Notes: generated by a model from the sequence alone, not told the origin. DNA of 64,000 nt from Microbacteriaceae bacterium (GCA_031177985.1 JAPSJW010000002.1:186001-250000); one strand, 5' to 3'; counted from the stretch's first letter, positions 28,621 through 38,660 are shown. Made by a program: numbers and translations.

Positions 28621-28636
28621 GCTAATACGGATTAGC
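28621..28636. promoter_or_regulatory. LacI-type operator O2
   Basis: GCTAATACGGATTAGC is the second copy of the palindrome, 62 bp before the ATG of the GH43-like gene. It differs from O1 at only two central positions. The pair gives one site near each divergent start. The remaining bases of the 150-bp gap show no gene. Confidence 0.8.
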
Positions 28637-28698
28637 AAGTCGCCTCGCGACACGGGTCGAACGGCACGATGCAGTGCCGAGTACCGGAGGAGGTACCG

Positions 28699-30969
28699 AT
28701 GACAGACACCACCCTGCGCGGTCGATGGCGGGAGGCTCTCGCCATGACGGCGGCTCTCGCGGTCGCCGCAGGCACGCTCATCGCGGGCGAATCATCCGCC
28801 GTCGCTGAGGAGCCGAACCCGCTACCGGTCTTCGAGTTCGGTGGAGTGCTCACCGACAAGGAGACCCTCGACTACAACCCCACGAACGAGTTCATCTTCC
28901 CGAGCATCTTCCACGCGGGGGAGCACTTCGAGGACCCGCTCGGTGAGTGGTACCTGTACTACGCCCCGCACGACGATCCAGGCGGGATCTCGATGATGTA
29001 CGCGGACACCCTCGCCGGCCCGTGGACCGAGTATGCGGACAACCCGTTGATCGCGAACGAGTGGCCCCCGCACTACGACCGCGTTCCGCATGTGTCGACT
29101 CCCGACGCATTCTGGCATCCCGAGGAGCAGCAGCTCTTCCTGTACTTCCATGGCGACAACGGCACCACGCGGTACGCCACCTCGCACGACGGCGTGACCT
29201 TCGAGTACGGCGATGTCGCCGTGACGAACGCTGACGGCGGGCCCGGCACGACCGAGACCTCGTACGCGCGCGTCTTCGAGCACCCCGACCCGTCGACCGG
29301 CTGGAAGTACGGGATGTTCTACATGGACAACACCCAGCCCAACATCCGTCGTATCCGGCTCGCGGAGTCGGCCGATGCTCGCGAGTGGCATGTGCGGCCC
29401 GACCCGATCGTGCGTCCTGGACCCGTCGAAGGCCAGAACGTCTCGAGCGCCAACCTGTGGGAGTGGGACGGTCAGCTGTACGTGATCTATCACGCGTCGT
29501 CGGGCAAGATCCACGCCCGCGCGGTGAACCCGGCGCTGACCGAGGTCGGCGAGCCGCTGACGCTGCATGAGTCGTCGGGTGTCGGGCCGGATGTCGGACG
29601 GGTCGCAGCCCCCGACATCGCCACCGACGAGACGGGCACCTACCTCTTCTACGAGTCGGGCGACCGACTGGGCGGCACGATCGCCTACGCGAAGCTCGAT
29701 CCGGATGCGGTGCGCCCTGGACAGGGAGGCCCCGACCCTGATCCGCTGCGCGAGCAGTGCCAGGGTGCCGGCTCGGACGAGTTCGAGGGCAGCGAGCTCG
29801 ACCGCGATGTCTGGCCGACGATCGTGCGCGAGCAGGGGGCGCGGCACACCCTCGAGGGCGGTGCGCTGGTGCTGCCCACCTACGGAGCGGGCGTGAACGG
29901 CGTGCCGCTCATCCAGCAGAGCGCGCCCGAGGGCGACTGGGAGGTCACGACGCAGCTGACGGTCGACCCGACCGAGCGTTTCCAGCAGGCGGGCATCCTG
30001 CTGTACCGCGATGACGCCAACTACGCGAAGTGGGACCTGACCTTCGGATCGAACGGCCAGCGGCTCGAGTTCATCTGGCGCACGAACGGCGTCGACCGGA
30101 ACACCGCCTCTGACAGTGTCGCGCCTCCAGCGGAGCTCGGCGACACGTTTTGGCTGCGTCTCACCAGCGACGGGAATGCCGCGCGAGCGTTCCTCTCCAC
30201 CGACGGGCAGACGTTCACCCAGTACGGACGACCGGTCGACCTGCGCGCCCTCGCGCCCACCGCGATCGGGCCGTACGCCATGCGCGGCGCGACGACCGCC
30301 GGCGAGCTCGGCGCACGCTTCGATTGGTTCCGCTGGACGCCCACCGACGTTGAGCGCGAGGAGTGCGCGCGTCCCGATGACGACGAGGTCGCGGTACCCG
30401 GGCAGGCGGTGCTCAGCTCGACCAGCGGGTGGCAGCACGGGCTCCACGACGGGAACCACCAGGTGCGCATGAACCTGTGGTGGGGATCGAACGCCAGCAT
30501 CTTCCGCCTCTTCGAGAACGGCCAGCTGATCGCGACGGTGCCGCTCAGCCCTGCGACGCCTGCCGCGCAATCGGCATCCGTCGACATCGCGGGCAGAGCG
30601 AACGGCACCTACCTGTACACGGGTGAGCTCGTCAACTCCCAGGGCACCACCGCCACGAAACCGGTCACTGTGACGGTGAAGGATGCGGCGCCAGGCAAGC
30701 CGACTCTGAGTTCGGACAACTGGGACCGCAACGGCAGCTTCCAGCTCACCGCCGATCTCTGGTGGGGCACGAACGCGACAGCCTGGCGCATCCTCGAGGG
30801 TCAGACGGTGGTCGGGGAAGGCGAGCTCGTCGCGGCTACACCCTCCGCGCAACGGGCGACGCTCGACCTGACCGGTATTTCGCCGGGCACGCACAGCTAC
30901 GTCGTCGAGTTCAGCAACGCTGCGGGGACGACGGCGAGCGCCCCGGTCCGGGTGGTGGTCGCACCGTAA
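28699..30969 (+). CDS. Secreted GH43-like glycosidase with jelly-roll and two tandem C-terminal modules
   Basis: This is a 756-aa secreted multidomain protein. A signal peptide ends near residue 36. Residues 40-345 look like a five-bladed beta-propeller glycosidase (GH43/GH32-like: EFIFPSIFHAG, WYLYYAPHDDPGG, TPDAFWHPEEQQLFLYFHG, ETSYARVFEHPD). Residues 350-550 form a DUF1349-like beta jelly roll (DEFEGSELDRDVW, FDWFRWTPT). Two repeats at about 571-664 and 667-756 share LWWGxNA and resemble chitinase-associated E-set modules. There is no cell-wall anchor. GGAGGAGGT precedes the ATG. It is divergent from the LacI-type gene and probably under its control. The glycan target is unknown. Confidence 0.85.
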   Translation: MTDTTLRGRWREALAMTAALAVAAGTLIAGESSAVAEEPNPLPVFEFGGVLTDKETLDYNPTNEFIFPSIFHAGEHFEDPLGEWYLYYAPHDDPGGISMMYADTLAGPWTEYADNPLIANEWPPHYDRVPHVSTPDAFWHPEEQQLFLYFHGDNGTTRYATSHDGVTFEYGDVAVTNADGGPGTTETSYARVFEHPDPSTGWKYGMFYMDNTQPNIRRIRLAESADAREWHVRPDPIVRPGPVEGQNVSSANLWEWDGQLYVIYHASSGKIHARAVNPALTEVGEPLTLHESSGVGPDVGRVAAPDIATDETGTYLFYESGDRLGGTIAYAKLDPDAVRPGQGGPDPDPLREQCQGAGSDEFEGSELDRDVWPTIVREQGARHTLEGGALVLPTYGAGVNGVPLIQQSAPEGDWEVTTQLTVDPTERFQQAGILLYRDDANYAKWDLTFGSNGQRLEFIWRTNGVDRNTASDSVAPPAELGDTFWLRLTSDGNAARAFLSTDGQTFTQYGRPVDLRALAPTAIGPYAMRGATTAGELGARFDWFRWTPTDVEREECARPDDDEVAVPGQAVLSSTSGWQHGLHDGNHQVRMNLWWGSNASIFRLFENGQLIATVPLSPATPAAQSASVDIAGRANGTYLYTGELVNSQGTTATKPVTVTVKDAAPGKPTLSSDNWDRNGSFQLTADLWWGTNATAWRILEGQTVVGEGELVAATPSAQRATLDLTGISPGTHSYVVEFSNAAGTTASAPVRVVVAP

Positions 30970-31010
30970 CGCGCCGGTCGCCGGCGGGCGCGCGCCCTAG
31001 AATCGAGCGC

Positions 31011-32579
31011 ATGCCCGCCGGCGAGTCCTTCTACATCGCGACCCCCATCTTCTACGTCAACGACGTGCCCCACATCGGGCATGCCTACACGGAGGTGGCC
31101 GCGGATGTGCTCGCCCGCTGGCACCGCCAGCGCGGGGAGGACACCTGGCTGCTCACCGGCACCGACGAGCACGGCCAGAAGATCCTGCGCACCGCGGTCG
31201 CCAACGACACCACGCCCCAGGCCTGGGCGGATGAGCTGGTCGAGAGCGCGTGGAAGCCGCTGCTGAAGACCATCGACATCCGCAACGACGACTTCATCCG
31301 CACCACAGACGAGCGGCACGAGAAGGCCGTCGTGACCTTCCTGCAGAACCTGTACGACAAGGGCCTCATCTACTCGGGGGAGTACGAGGGCTACTACTGC
31401 GTCGGCTGCGAGGAGTACAAGCAGCAGGACGACCTCGTCGAGACCGAGACCGGCGACTACGCCGGCCAGCTCGTCTGCAAGATCCACTCCCGGCCGGTTG
31501 AGATCCTCAAGGAGAAGAACTACTTCTTCCGCATGAGCGACTTCGAGCAGCGCCTGCTCGACCTCTACGAGTCGCAGCCCGACTTCGTGCAGCCCGAGAG
31601 CGTGCGCAACGAGATCGTGCAGTTCGTGAAGCAGGGCCTGAGCGACCTGTCGATCTCGCGGTCGAGCTTCGACTGGGGCATCAAGGTGCCGTGGGACGAG
31701 TCGCATGTCGTCTACGTGTGGTTCGACGCGCTGCTCAACTACATCGCCGCGGTCGGCTACGGCTCCGACGACGCCGAGTTCGAGCGCCGGTGGCCCGCGG
31801 TGCAGCTGGTCGGCAAGGACATCGCCCGCTTCCACGCCGTCATCTGGCCTGCGATGCTGATGGCCGCCGAGCTGCCGGTGCCGCGCAACGTGTTCGGCCA
31901 CGGATGGCTGCTGGTCGGCGGCGAGAAGATGTCGAAGTCGAAGCTCACGGGCATCGCGCCGAACCAGATCACCGACACCTTCGGGTCGGACGCGTTCCGC
32001 TACTACTTCATGCGCGCGATCAACTTCGGCCAGGACGGCTCGTTCTCGTGGGAGGACCTGTCGGCGCGCTACCAGGCCGAGCTCGCGAACGGGTTCGGCA
32101 ACCTGGCCAGCCGCGTGATCGCGATGGTGCAGCGCTACTTCGACGGCCAGGTCCCCGAGCCGGGCGAGCTGACCGATGCCGATCGTCGGGTGCGCATCAC
32201 CGAGCAGGCGTCGACGGATGCCGCGGACTCCGCGATCGACCGCTTCGCGATCCACGAGTCGCTCGCCTCGATCTGGAACCTGGTCGACGAGCTGAACGGG
32301 TACATCACGGAGCAGGAGCCGTGGAACCTCGCGAAGAGCGAGGAGACGCGGGAGCGTCTGGCGACCGTGCTGCACACCGCGTACCGCGGGCTCGGCACGC
32401 TCGCCGTGCTGCTCTCGCCCGTGCTGCCGCAGGCGACCGCGAAGCTCTGGACCGCGCTCGGCGGCGAGGGTGGGATCGACGAGCAGGTCATCTCCGAGGC
32501 CGCGAAGTGGCGCGGTTCCGGCTCAGTCACCGGGCTCGACGGGACCCTGTTCCCGAGGATCGAGCAGCCCGCCGCGTAA
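31011..32579 (+). CDS. metG: Methionine--tRNA ligase
   Basis: This is a 522-aa class I aminoacyl-tRNA synthetase. HIGH is at 21-24 and KMSKS at 306-310. The connective peptide has a zinc-knuckle region with CVGC and a later CKIH. The C-terminal anticodon-binding domain includes [14 protein letters not shown]. The C-terminal dimerisation (EMAP-like) domain of some MetRS is absent, as usual for actinobacteria. TAGAAT at 30998-31003 ends 7 nt before the ATG, suggesting a leaderless message. It starts the conserved metG-tatD-rsmA-ispE cluster. Confidence 0.98.
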   Translation: MPAGESFYIATPIFYVNDVPHIGHAYTEVAADVLARWHRQRGEDTWLLTGTDEHGQKILRTAVANDTTPQAWADELVESAWKPLLKTIDIRNDDFIRTTDERHEKAVVTFLQNLYDKGLIYSGEYEGYYCVGCEEYKQQDDLVETETGDYAGQLVCKIHSRPVEILKEKNYFFRMSDFEQRLLDLYESQPDFVQPESVRNEIVQFVKQGLSDLSISRSSFDWGIKVPWDESHVVYVWFDALLNYIAAVGYGSDDAEFERRWPAVQLVGKDIARFHAVIWPAMLMAAELPVPRNVFGHGWLLVGGEKMSKSKLTGIAPNQITDTFGSDAFRYYFMRAINFGQDGSFSWEDLSARYQAELANGFGNLASRVIAMVQRYFDGQVPEPGELTDADRRVRITEQASTDAADSAIDRFAIHESLASIWNLVDELNGYITEQEPWNLAKSEETRERLATVLHTAYRGLGTLAVLLSPVLPQATAKLWTALGGEGGIDEQVISEAAKWRGSGSVTGLDGTLFPRIEQPAA

Positions 32580-32588
32580 TCTGGGGCC

Positions 32589-33524
32589 ATGGATCCCTTC
32601 GTACGGCATCGATCGACTTCGACCGAACAGGGACAGACCCGGCAGCTCGAGTACCCGCCGCTTCCGGAGTCGCTCGTCGTCGGCGTGTACGACAACCACA
32701 CGCATCTCGAGATCGAGGACGGCGCGAACGCCATCGACTACCGGGAGCACCTCGACCGCGCCTCGAGCGTCGGCATCCGCGGGGTCGTGCAGGTCGGCAC
32801 CGATCTGGTGACCTCCCGCTGGTCGGCGGATGTCGCAGCGGTCGAGCCCCGGGTGCTCGCCTCGGTAGCGATCCACCCGAACGAGGCGCCGAGGCTGAAG
32901 GCCGAGGGTACGCTCGACGACGCGCTCGGCGAGATCGATGCGCTCGCCGGGCGGCCGCGCGTGCGTGCCGTGGGGGAGACCGGCCTCGACTACTACCGCA
33001 CCGACGAGACCGGGCGCGACGCGCAGCTCGAGTCGTTCGAGGCGCACATCGCGATCGCGAAGAAGCACGGCCTCGCCCTGCAGATCCACGACCGCGACGC
33101 GCACGACGACGTGCTCGAGACGCTGCACCGGGTCGGCGCACCCGACCGCACCGTCTTCCACTGCTTCAGCGGCGACGAGCTGCTCGCCCGCGAGTGCGCC
33201 GACAACGGCTGGTACCTCTCGTTCGCGGGCACCGTGACGTTCAAGAACGCGCACAACCTCCGCGACGCGCTCGCCGCTGTGCCGCGCGCGCTGCTGCTGG
33301 TGGAGACCGACGCCCCCTACCTCACCCCGATGCCGTACCGCGGCCGGCCCAACGCGCCGTACCTCATCCCGCATACGCTGCGCTTCATGGCCGACACCCT
33401 CGGCACCGACGTCTCGATGCTCGCGGCGCAGATCACCTCGAACACCGAGCTGGTGTACGGCCGCTGGGACGCGGAGCCGGTCGAGACCCCCGACTTCGAA
33501 CCCGACCCCGCGGATATCGCGTGA
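32589..33524 (+). CDS. tatD: TatD family metal-dependent hydrolase
   Basis: This 311-aa TIM-barrel metallohydrolase is related to 3'-5' DNase/RNase TatD. Metal ligands include H37 and H39 (YDNHTHLE), the Glu in VGETGLDYY, His in QIHDRDAH and HCFSG, and the final Asp in LVETDAPYL. It has about 30 extra N-terminal residues relative to E. coli TatD. TAATCT, overlapping the metG stop codon, lies 6 nt before the ATG. Its stop overlaps the rsmA GTG start, so rsmA is translationally coupled. Confidence 0.95.
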   Translation: MDPFVRHRSTSTEQGQTRQLEYPPLPESLVVGVYDNHTHLEIEDGANAIDYREHLDRASSVGIRGVVQVGTDLVTSRWSADVAAVEPRVLASVAIHPNEAPRLKAEGTLDDALGEIDALAGRPRVRAVGETGLDYYRTDETGRDAQLESFEAHIAIAKKHGLALQIHDRDAHDDVLETLHRVGAPDRTVFHCFSGDELLARECADNGWYLSFAGTVTFKNAHNLRDALAAVPRALLLVETDAPYLTPMPYRGRPNAPYLIPHTLRFMADTLGTDVSMLAAQITSNTELVYGRWDAEPVETPDFEPDPADIA

Positions 33525-34360
33525 CCGTCTCGCTCCTCGGGCCGGCCGAGATCCGCGATCTCGCTGAGCACCTCGGCATCACGCCCACCAAGAAGCTCGG
33601 GCAGAACTTCGTGCACGACGCGAACACTGTGCGTCGCATCGTGCGCACCGCATCCGTTCAGCCGGGTGAGACGGTCGTCGAGATCGGTCCAGGGCTCGGG
33701 TCGCTGACCCTCGGAATCCTCGAGGCGGGCGCGAGGGTGATCGCGGTCGAGATCGACAAGCGGCTGGCCGAGCAGCTGCCCCTCACGGTCGAGCAGCTCG
33801 CGCCCGGTGCCGACCTCGACGTCGTCACGGCGGATGCGCTGCGGGTCACCTCCCTTCCGTCCGACCCGGTCGCCCTCGTCGCCAACCTGCCCTACAACGT
33901 CTCGGTGCCGGTGCTGCTGCACTTCCTCGAGACGTTCCCCTCGCTCGAGCGCGGGCTGGTCATGGTGCAGGCCGAGGTCGGGCACCGCATCGCCGCCGAC
34001 CCTGGCTCGAAGATCTACGGCGGCCCGAGCGTGAAGGCCGCCTGGTACGGCCGGTTCCGCGTCGCTGCGACCGTGTCGCGGCAGGTGTTCTGGCCGGTGC
34101 CCAACGTCGACTCGGTGCTCGTCGCCTTCGAACGGATGCCGCAGCCCGGCACCGAGGAGGAGCGGGTCGCGACGTTCCGGCTCGTCGACGCGGCCTTCGG
34201 CCAGCGCCGCAAGATGCTGCGCCAGGCGCTCGCCGAGACCTTCGGCGGCTCTGCCGAGGCTTCAGCTCGGCTGGAAGCGGGCGGCGTCGCCCCCACCGCG
34301 CGCGGCGAGGAGCTGCGGCTCGAGGACTTCCTCGCGATCGTTCGGGCACCGTCGGCCTGA
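33521..34360 (+). CDS. rsmA: 16S rRNA (adenine-1518/1519-N6)-dimethyltransferase
   Basis: This 279-aa SAM-dependent KsgA-type methyltransferase acts late in 30S assembly. It has [10 protein letters not shown], motif [12 protein letters not shown], the acidic VEID motif II and the catalytic NLPYN motif IV. The GTG start overlaps the tatD stop (GTGA). In many actinobacteria a resuscitation-promoting factor gene lies between tatD and rsmA; here the two genes abut. Confidence 0.97.
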   Translation: MTVSLLGPAEIRDLAEHLGITPTKKLGQNFVHDANTVRRIVRTASVQPGETVVEIGPGLGSLTLGILEAGARVIAVEIDKRLAEQLPLTVEQLAPGADLDVVTADALRVTSLPSDPVALVANLPYNVSVPVLLHFLETFPSLERGLVMVQAEVGHRIAADPGSKIYGGPSVKAAWYGRFRVAATVSRQVFWPVPNVDSVLVAFERMPQPGTEEERVATFRLVDAAFGQRRKMLRQALAETFGGSAEASARLEAGGVAPTARGEELRLEDFLAIVRAPSA

Positions 34361-34376
34361 GCCATAGGCTGGACCC

Positions 34377-35312
34377 ATGGCCTCCGACGTCCCGCCGAAG
34401 GTGGTGCACGCACGAGCACCGGGGAAGATCAACGTGTTCCTCAAGGTGGGCGCCCTGCTCGAGGACGGGTACCACGACGTCGCGATCGCCTATCAGGCCG
34501 TCTCGCTCTACGAAGAGGTCTACGTCTCCGCGGCTCCCGACTTCTCGGTCGCCGTCTCGGGCACGGTCGAACTGTCCCGGGTGCCGACCGACGGGTCGAA
34601 CATCGCGATCAAGGCCGGGCGTCTGCTCGCCGAGCACACCGGGTACAACGGCGGAGCGCGCATCCGCCTCGACAAGCACGTGCCGGTGACCGGCGGGATG
34701 GGCGGTGGTTCGGCGGATGCTGCCGCGACGCTGCTCGCGCTCGACCACCTGTGGGGCACGCAGCTCCCACGCGACGAAATGCACGACCTCGCCCGGCAGC
34801 TGGGCGCCGACGTGCCGTTCTCGCTGACCGGCGGCACGGCGATCGGCACGGGCCGCGGCGACCAGCTGAGCCCCGCGCTCGCCGCGGGGCAATTCCACTG
34901 GGTGCTCGTGCTCGCCGACTTCGGCCTCTCGACGCCCGCCGTCTACGCGGAGCTCGACCGGCACCGCGAGCGCCACAAGCTCGACATCTTCCCGGTCGAG
35001 ACGGCGCCCTCCGTCGACGCCAACGTGCTGCAGGCGCTGCGTGCGGGCGATCCCCACATGCTCGCCGAGACCCTCTCGAACGACCTGCAGGCCGCGGCCC
35101 TGCACCTCGAGCCGAGCCTCACCGAGGTGCTCGAGCTCGGCGAGGCGAACGGTGCGCTCGCCGGGATCGTGTCGGGGTCCGGCCCTACGGTCGCGTTCCT
35201 GGTGCCCGACATCGACGGCGCGCTGGAACTCCAGGTGGCGCTCTCCGCCGCCGGCCGCACCGCGGTGCGGGCGACCGGTCCGGTGCACGGGGCGCGCATC
35301 CTGTCGGACTGA
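34377..35312 (+). CDS. ispE: 4-diphosphocytidyl-2-C-methyl-D-erythritol kinase
   Basis: This 311-aa GHMP kinase carries out the fourth step of the MEP isoprenoid pathway. The N-terminus [14 protein letters not shown] is the family start; the ATP motif is [18 protein letters not shown], and the C-terminal [13 protein letters not shown] motif is present. TAGGCT (34365-34370) ends 6 nt before the ATG. It is the last gene of the metG cluster and converges on the sulfur-scavenging operon. Confidence 0.97.
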   Translation: MASDVPPKVVHARAPGKINVFLKVGALLEDGYHDVAIAYQAVSLYEEVYVSAAPDFSVAVSGTVELSRVPTDGSNIAIKAGRLLAEHTGYNGGARIRLDKHVPVTGGMGGGSADAAATLLALDHLWGTQLPRDEMHDLARQLGADVPFSLTGGTAIGTGRGDQLSPALAAGQFHWVLVLADFGLSTPAVYAELDRHRERHKLDIFPVETAPSVDANVLQALRAGDPHMLAETLSNDLQAAALHLEPSLTEVLELGEANGALAGIVSGSGPTVAFLVPDIDGALELQVALSAAGRTAVRATGPVHGARILSD

Positions 35313-35329
35313 CAGCCCGGCGCGAGCCG

Positions 35330-35929
35330 TCAGAAGCTCGGGTGGTACGCCTCCAGGGTGCGTCCGGTCGAGCGCAGCTGCAGACGGATGAGGCCGACCG
35401 CCCGCTCCGTCGCCTGCCCGATGCGCTCGTCGAGGTCGGGCGAGACGATCCGGTAGTCCTCGAAGTCGCTCTCGTTCGCGAAGATGCCGAGCGGCAGGGT
35501 GAGCGCCTGGAAGAACCCGAACAGCGGCCGCATCTGGTGCTCCACCAGCAGCGCGTGCCGGTCGCTGCCGCCGGTGGCGGTGAGCACGATCGGCTTCTCC
35601 ACGAGGGCGTACTGGCCCACGAAGTCGAAGAAGTGCTTGAAGATGCCGGTGTACGCGGCGCGGTAGGCGGGGGAGCCGACGACCACGACATCCGCGTGCT
35701 CGACCGCCGCGAGGGCGCGCCTGGCGTCCTCGCCGAGCGCCGCCCGTGAGGTGCCGCCGGCGAGGGACGGCGCGATCGCTCCGAGCTCGATCACCTCGAG
35801 CGACCCGTCCAGGGCGTCGGCGAAGCGCTGCCCCACCGCCTCGACGAGGGCGGTCGTGCGGGACGGCGCCGAGAGGCTGCCGCTCACCGCGACGATACGG
35901 ACCCGGTCGGGGATGGTCTCGATGGTCAT
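35330..35929 (-). CDS. NADPH-dependent FMN reductase (MsuE/SsuE-like)
   Basis: This is a 199-aa flavodoxin-fold reductase with VAVSGSLSAPSRTTALVEAV at the start and VVVGSPAYRAAYTGIFKHFF in the middle, as in SsuE/MsuE proteins. These supply reduced FMN to sulfonate or sulfone monooxygenases. Its start overlaps the metI stop, making it the last gene of metQ-metN-metI. The two-component monooxygenase partner is probably the enzyme encoded divergently at 38866-40278. Confidence 0.9.
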   Translation of the reverse strand: MTIETIPDRVRIVAVSGSLSAPSRTTALVEAVGQRFADALDGSLEVIELGAIAPSLAGGTSRAALGEDARRALAAVEHADVVVVGSPAYRAAYTGIFKHFFDFVGQYALVEKPIVLTATGGSDRHALLVEHQMRPLFGFFQALTLPLGIFANESDFEDYRIVSPDLDERIGQATERAVGLIRLQLRSTGRTLEAYHPSF

Positions 35930-36594
35930 CGGCGCAGGGCCTTCCTCGCGAGGGTGTTGCCGGTGAACTGCACGAGCTGCACCAGCACGATGATGACGCC
36001 GACCGCGATCCAGACGACCTCCTGGTTCCAGCGCTGGTGCCCGTAGACGAGCGCGAAGTCGCCGATCCCGCCGCCGCCGACGATGCCGGCCACCGCGCTC
36101 ATGTCGATCACGGCCACGAAGACGAAGGTGAAGCCGAGCAGCAGCGGGCCGAGGGCCTCGGGGATCAGCAGCGTCGCGATGATGCGCCACGGCCCGGCCC
36201 CTGAGGCGCGGGCGGCCTCGATTACCCCGGGCTCGATCGTGACGAGGTTCTGCTCGACGATGCGGGAGAACCCGAAGGCGGTCGCGATGGCGAGCGGCAC
36301 GATCGCGGCCGTCGTGCCGATGAACTTGCCGACCAGCAGCGTCGTCAGCGGTGCGACCGCGACGAGCAGGATGACGAACGGGATGGGTCGCACGATGTTC
36401 ACGGCGACGTTGAGCACTCCGAAGACGTAGCGATTCGGCAGCACCGATCCCGCGCGGGTGACGTAGAGCGCGAGCCCGAGCACCAGGCCGAGCACCCCGC
36501 CGATCAGCAGGGTCGCGGCCACCATGTAGAGCGTCTGCCCGAGCGCCTCCAGGGCGAGCGGCGTGTGACGGTCCCAGATCCAGCCCTCGTTCAT
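35926..36594 (-). CDS. metI: Methionine ABC transporter permease
   Basis: This 222-aa MetI-type permease has five helices and the signature segments NRYVFGVLNVAVNIVRPIPF, TAFGFSRIVEQNL, the coupling helix EAARASGAGPWRIIATLLIPEA and AGIVGGGGIGDFALVYGHQ. It overlaps metN upstream and the FMN reductase gene downstream by 4 bp each. It forms the membrane channel of a D/L-methionine importer. Confidence 0.96.
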   Translation of the reverse strand: MNEGWIWDRHTPLALEALGQTLYMVAATLLIGGVLGLVLGLALYVTRAGSVLPNRYVFGVLNVAVNIVRPIPFVILLVAVAPLTTLLVGKFIGTTAAIVPLAIATAFGFSRIVEQNLVTIEPGVIEAARASGAGPWRIIATLLIPEALGPLLLGFTFVFVAVIDMSAVAGIVGGGGIGDFALVYGHQRWNQEVVWIAVGVIIVLVQLVQFTGNTLARKALRR

Positions 36595-37640
36595 GCGGGC
36601 ACCTCCTCCAGTTCGCGCGCGACGCCGCGGCGCTCCACGACCTCCGTGACGGCCGCGAGTTCCGCGACCACCGCATCCACGCCCTCGTCGGGCCCGAGAA
36701 GCTCGATGGTCAGCGACCCGAACGACCGCTCCTGCAGCGAGCTGATGCCGCCGAAGACGATCTCGAAGCGCACGCCGTGACGTCCGGCATCCGACAGCAC
36801 CGAGCCGACCCGGCTGCCGTCCTCGACGCGCGCCGTGACGATGCGTCCGGCGTGCGCCTCCTGCAGTCGCTCGAGGTCGCCTGCGGTCGGCTGGTCGTGC
36901 AGCACGGTGCTGACGAACCGGCGGGCTGTCTCGCTGCGGGGCGCGGAGAACACGTCGAAGACGGTGCCCTGCTCGACGATGCGGCCGGCGTCGAGCACGG
37001 CGACGCGGTCGGCGATCGAGCGCACCACATCCATCTCGTGGGTGATGACGACGATGGTCACGCCGAGCTCCCGGTTCACCTTGCGCAGCAGGGCGAGCAC
37101 GTCCTGCGTCGTCTCCGGGTCGAGCGAGCTCGTCGACTCGTCGGCGAGCAGGATGCGGGGGCTCGTGGCGAGGGCGCGCGCGATGCCGACGCGCTGCTTC
37201 TGACCACCCGACAGCTGGTCGGGATAGGAGTGCGCCTTCTCGAGCAGGCCCACGAAGTGCAGCAGCTCGGCGACGCGGGCGTCGCGCTTCGCCTTCGGCC
37301 AGCCGGCCACCCGCAGCGGGAACGCAACGTTGCCGGCGACGGTGCGGGAGCGGAACAGGTTGAACTGCTGGAAGATCATGCCGATCCGGGCGCGCAGCGG
37401 GCGGATCCTGGCCTCGGGGATCGAGCTGATGTCGACCCCGTCGACGACGATGCGGCCGCTGGTGGCCCTCTCGAGCCCGTTGATCAGGCGCACGAGGGTG
37501 CTCTTGCCTGCGCCCGAGTAGCCGATGACGCCGAAGATCTCACCCTGCTCGATGGCGAGGTCGACGCTGTCCAGCGCGACGACCCGTCCCTGCTGCGTGG
37601 TGAACGTCTTCGTGACGTCGCTGAATTCGATGATCGGCAT
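36591..37640 (-). CDS. metN: Methionine ABC transporter ATP-binding protein
   Basis: This 349-aa ATPase has Walker A GYSGAGKST at about 40-48, the signature LSGGQKQRVGIARAL, Walker B ILLADESTSSLDPET and the H-loop ITHEMDVV. The C-terminal domain (about residues 265-345) is the NIL/ACT-like domain that senses methionine and inhibits transport (transinhibition) in MetN proteins. A 57-bp gap separates it from metQ. Confidence 0.96.
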   Translation of the reverse strand: MPIIEFSDVTKTFTTQQGRVVALDSVDLAIEQGEIFGVIGYSGAGKSTLVRLINGLERATSGRIVVDGVDISSIPEARIRPLRARIGMIFQQFNLFRSRTVAGNVAFPLRVAGWPKAKRDARVAELLHFVGLLEKAHSYPDQLSGGQKQRVGIARALATSPRILLADESTSSLDPETTQDVLALLRKVNRELGVTIVVITHEMDVVRSIADRVAVLDAGRIVEQGTVFDVFSAPRSETARRFVSTVLHDQPTAGDLERLQEAHAGRIVTARVEDGSRVGSVLSDAGRHGVRFEIVFGGISSLQERSFGSLTIELLGPDEGVDAVVAELAAVTEVVERRGVARELEEVPA

Positions 37641-37697
37641 GCGATCCTCCGTTCGGTGGGAGGGGAGGGCGCTCAGCGCACCCTCCCCTCCGGATGG

Positions 37698-38660
37698 TCA
37701 CTCCTGGGCGGCGCGCTTGGCGTCCTCGATGCTCGCAAGGCGCTCACGCAGTTCCTCGGCGGGCAGGTCGATGACGATCGCGGTGTTGCCCGACGCCTCG
37801 ACGACGGCTTCGGTCACCGACGGGTCGTGGTAGAGCTCGGCGACCTTCTGGTACACGGGGTTGTCGAGGTCGTCGGCGCGGGCGGCGATGACGTTGAGGT
37901 ACGGCCAGCTGCGCGGGTCCTCGGGATCGACGGAGAACAGCGCGTTGGCGAAGTCGAGGCCGGCATCGCGGGCGAAGTTGTTGTTGATGATCGCGCCGTC
38001 GACGGTCTGCAGGGCGGCGGGGGTCTGCGACGCCTCGACCGGCGTCACGACCACGGTCGACGCGTCGGGGTCGATGTCGTCGGGGGTCGGCACGTCGGGG
38101 TCGCCGACGAGCGTGACGAGGCCCGCCGCTTCGAGCACGAAGAGCGCGCGGCCCTGGTTGCTCGGGTCGTTCGGGATCGCGATCTCGGCGCCCTCGGGGA
38201 TCTCCTCGACGGAGTCGTGCTTCTCGCTGTAGAGCGGCAGCGGCACGATGACGGTCGAGCCGATCGGCTGCAGGTCGTCGCCGGTCGCCACGTTGTGGTT
38301 CGACAGGTAGTCGAGGTGCTGGAAGGCGTTCAGGTCGGTCTCGCCGGCGGCGAGGGCGGGGTTCGGCAGCGGGTAGTCGCTGAAGTTCACAGTCTCGAGC
38401 TGGATGCCCTCCTCGAGCAGCAGCTCGGTGAGGATCTCCCAGTGCGGCTGCGACGCGTCGGTCGTGCCCACCGTGACGGTCGTGAGCTCGTTCTCCGTGC
38501 CCCCTGCCGCGTTCGCGGCGGAGTTCGAGTCGACGATGTTGGGCACGATGAGGGCGGCGGCGACGCCCAGTGCGGCGACACCCGCGCCGATGCCGACGAC
38601 GAGTCCGGTGCGGCTCTTCTTCCTCTCGGGGAGGACGGGGGCCGGCTGCTGTTCAGTCAT
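37698..38660 (-). CDS. metQ: Methionine ABC transporter substrate-binding protein, membrane-anchored
   Basis: This is a 320-aa NlpA/MetQ family binding protein (TVGTTDASQPHWEILTELL, FSDYPLPNPALAAGETDLNAFQH, IAIPNDPSNQGRALFVLEAAG, VDGAIINNNFARDAGL). Unlike most MetQ proteins of Gram-positives it has no lipobox cysteine. A basic N-terminus (PERKKSR) is followed by one transmembrane helix (about residues 19-42), which would act as an uncleaved anchor. An AGGAG site precedes the ATG. It is the first gene of the operon. Confidence 0.93.
   Translation of the reverse strand: MTEQQPAPVLPERKKSRTGLVVGIGAGVAALGVAAALIVPNIVDSNSAANAAGGTENELTTVTVGTTDASQPHWEILTELLLEEGIQLETVNFSDYPLPNPALAAGETDLNAFQHLDYLSNHNVATGDDLQPIGSTVIVPLPLYSEKHDSVEEIPEGAEIAIPNDPSNQGRALFVLEAAGLVTLVGDPDVPTPDDIDPDASTVVVTPVEASQTPAALQTVDGAIINNNFARDAGLDFANALFSVDPEDPRSWPYLNVIAARADDLDNPVYQKVAELYHDPSVTEAVVEASGNTAIVIDLPAEELRERLASIEDAKRAAQE

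Noticed and set aside
30970-30996. GC-rich hairpin after the GH43-like gene
   Set aside because: It has pairing potential but no U run, and it overlaps the region that must hold the metG promoter. Not listed as a terminator.
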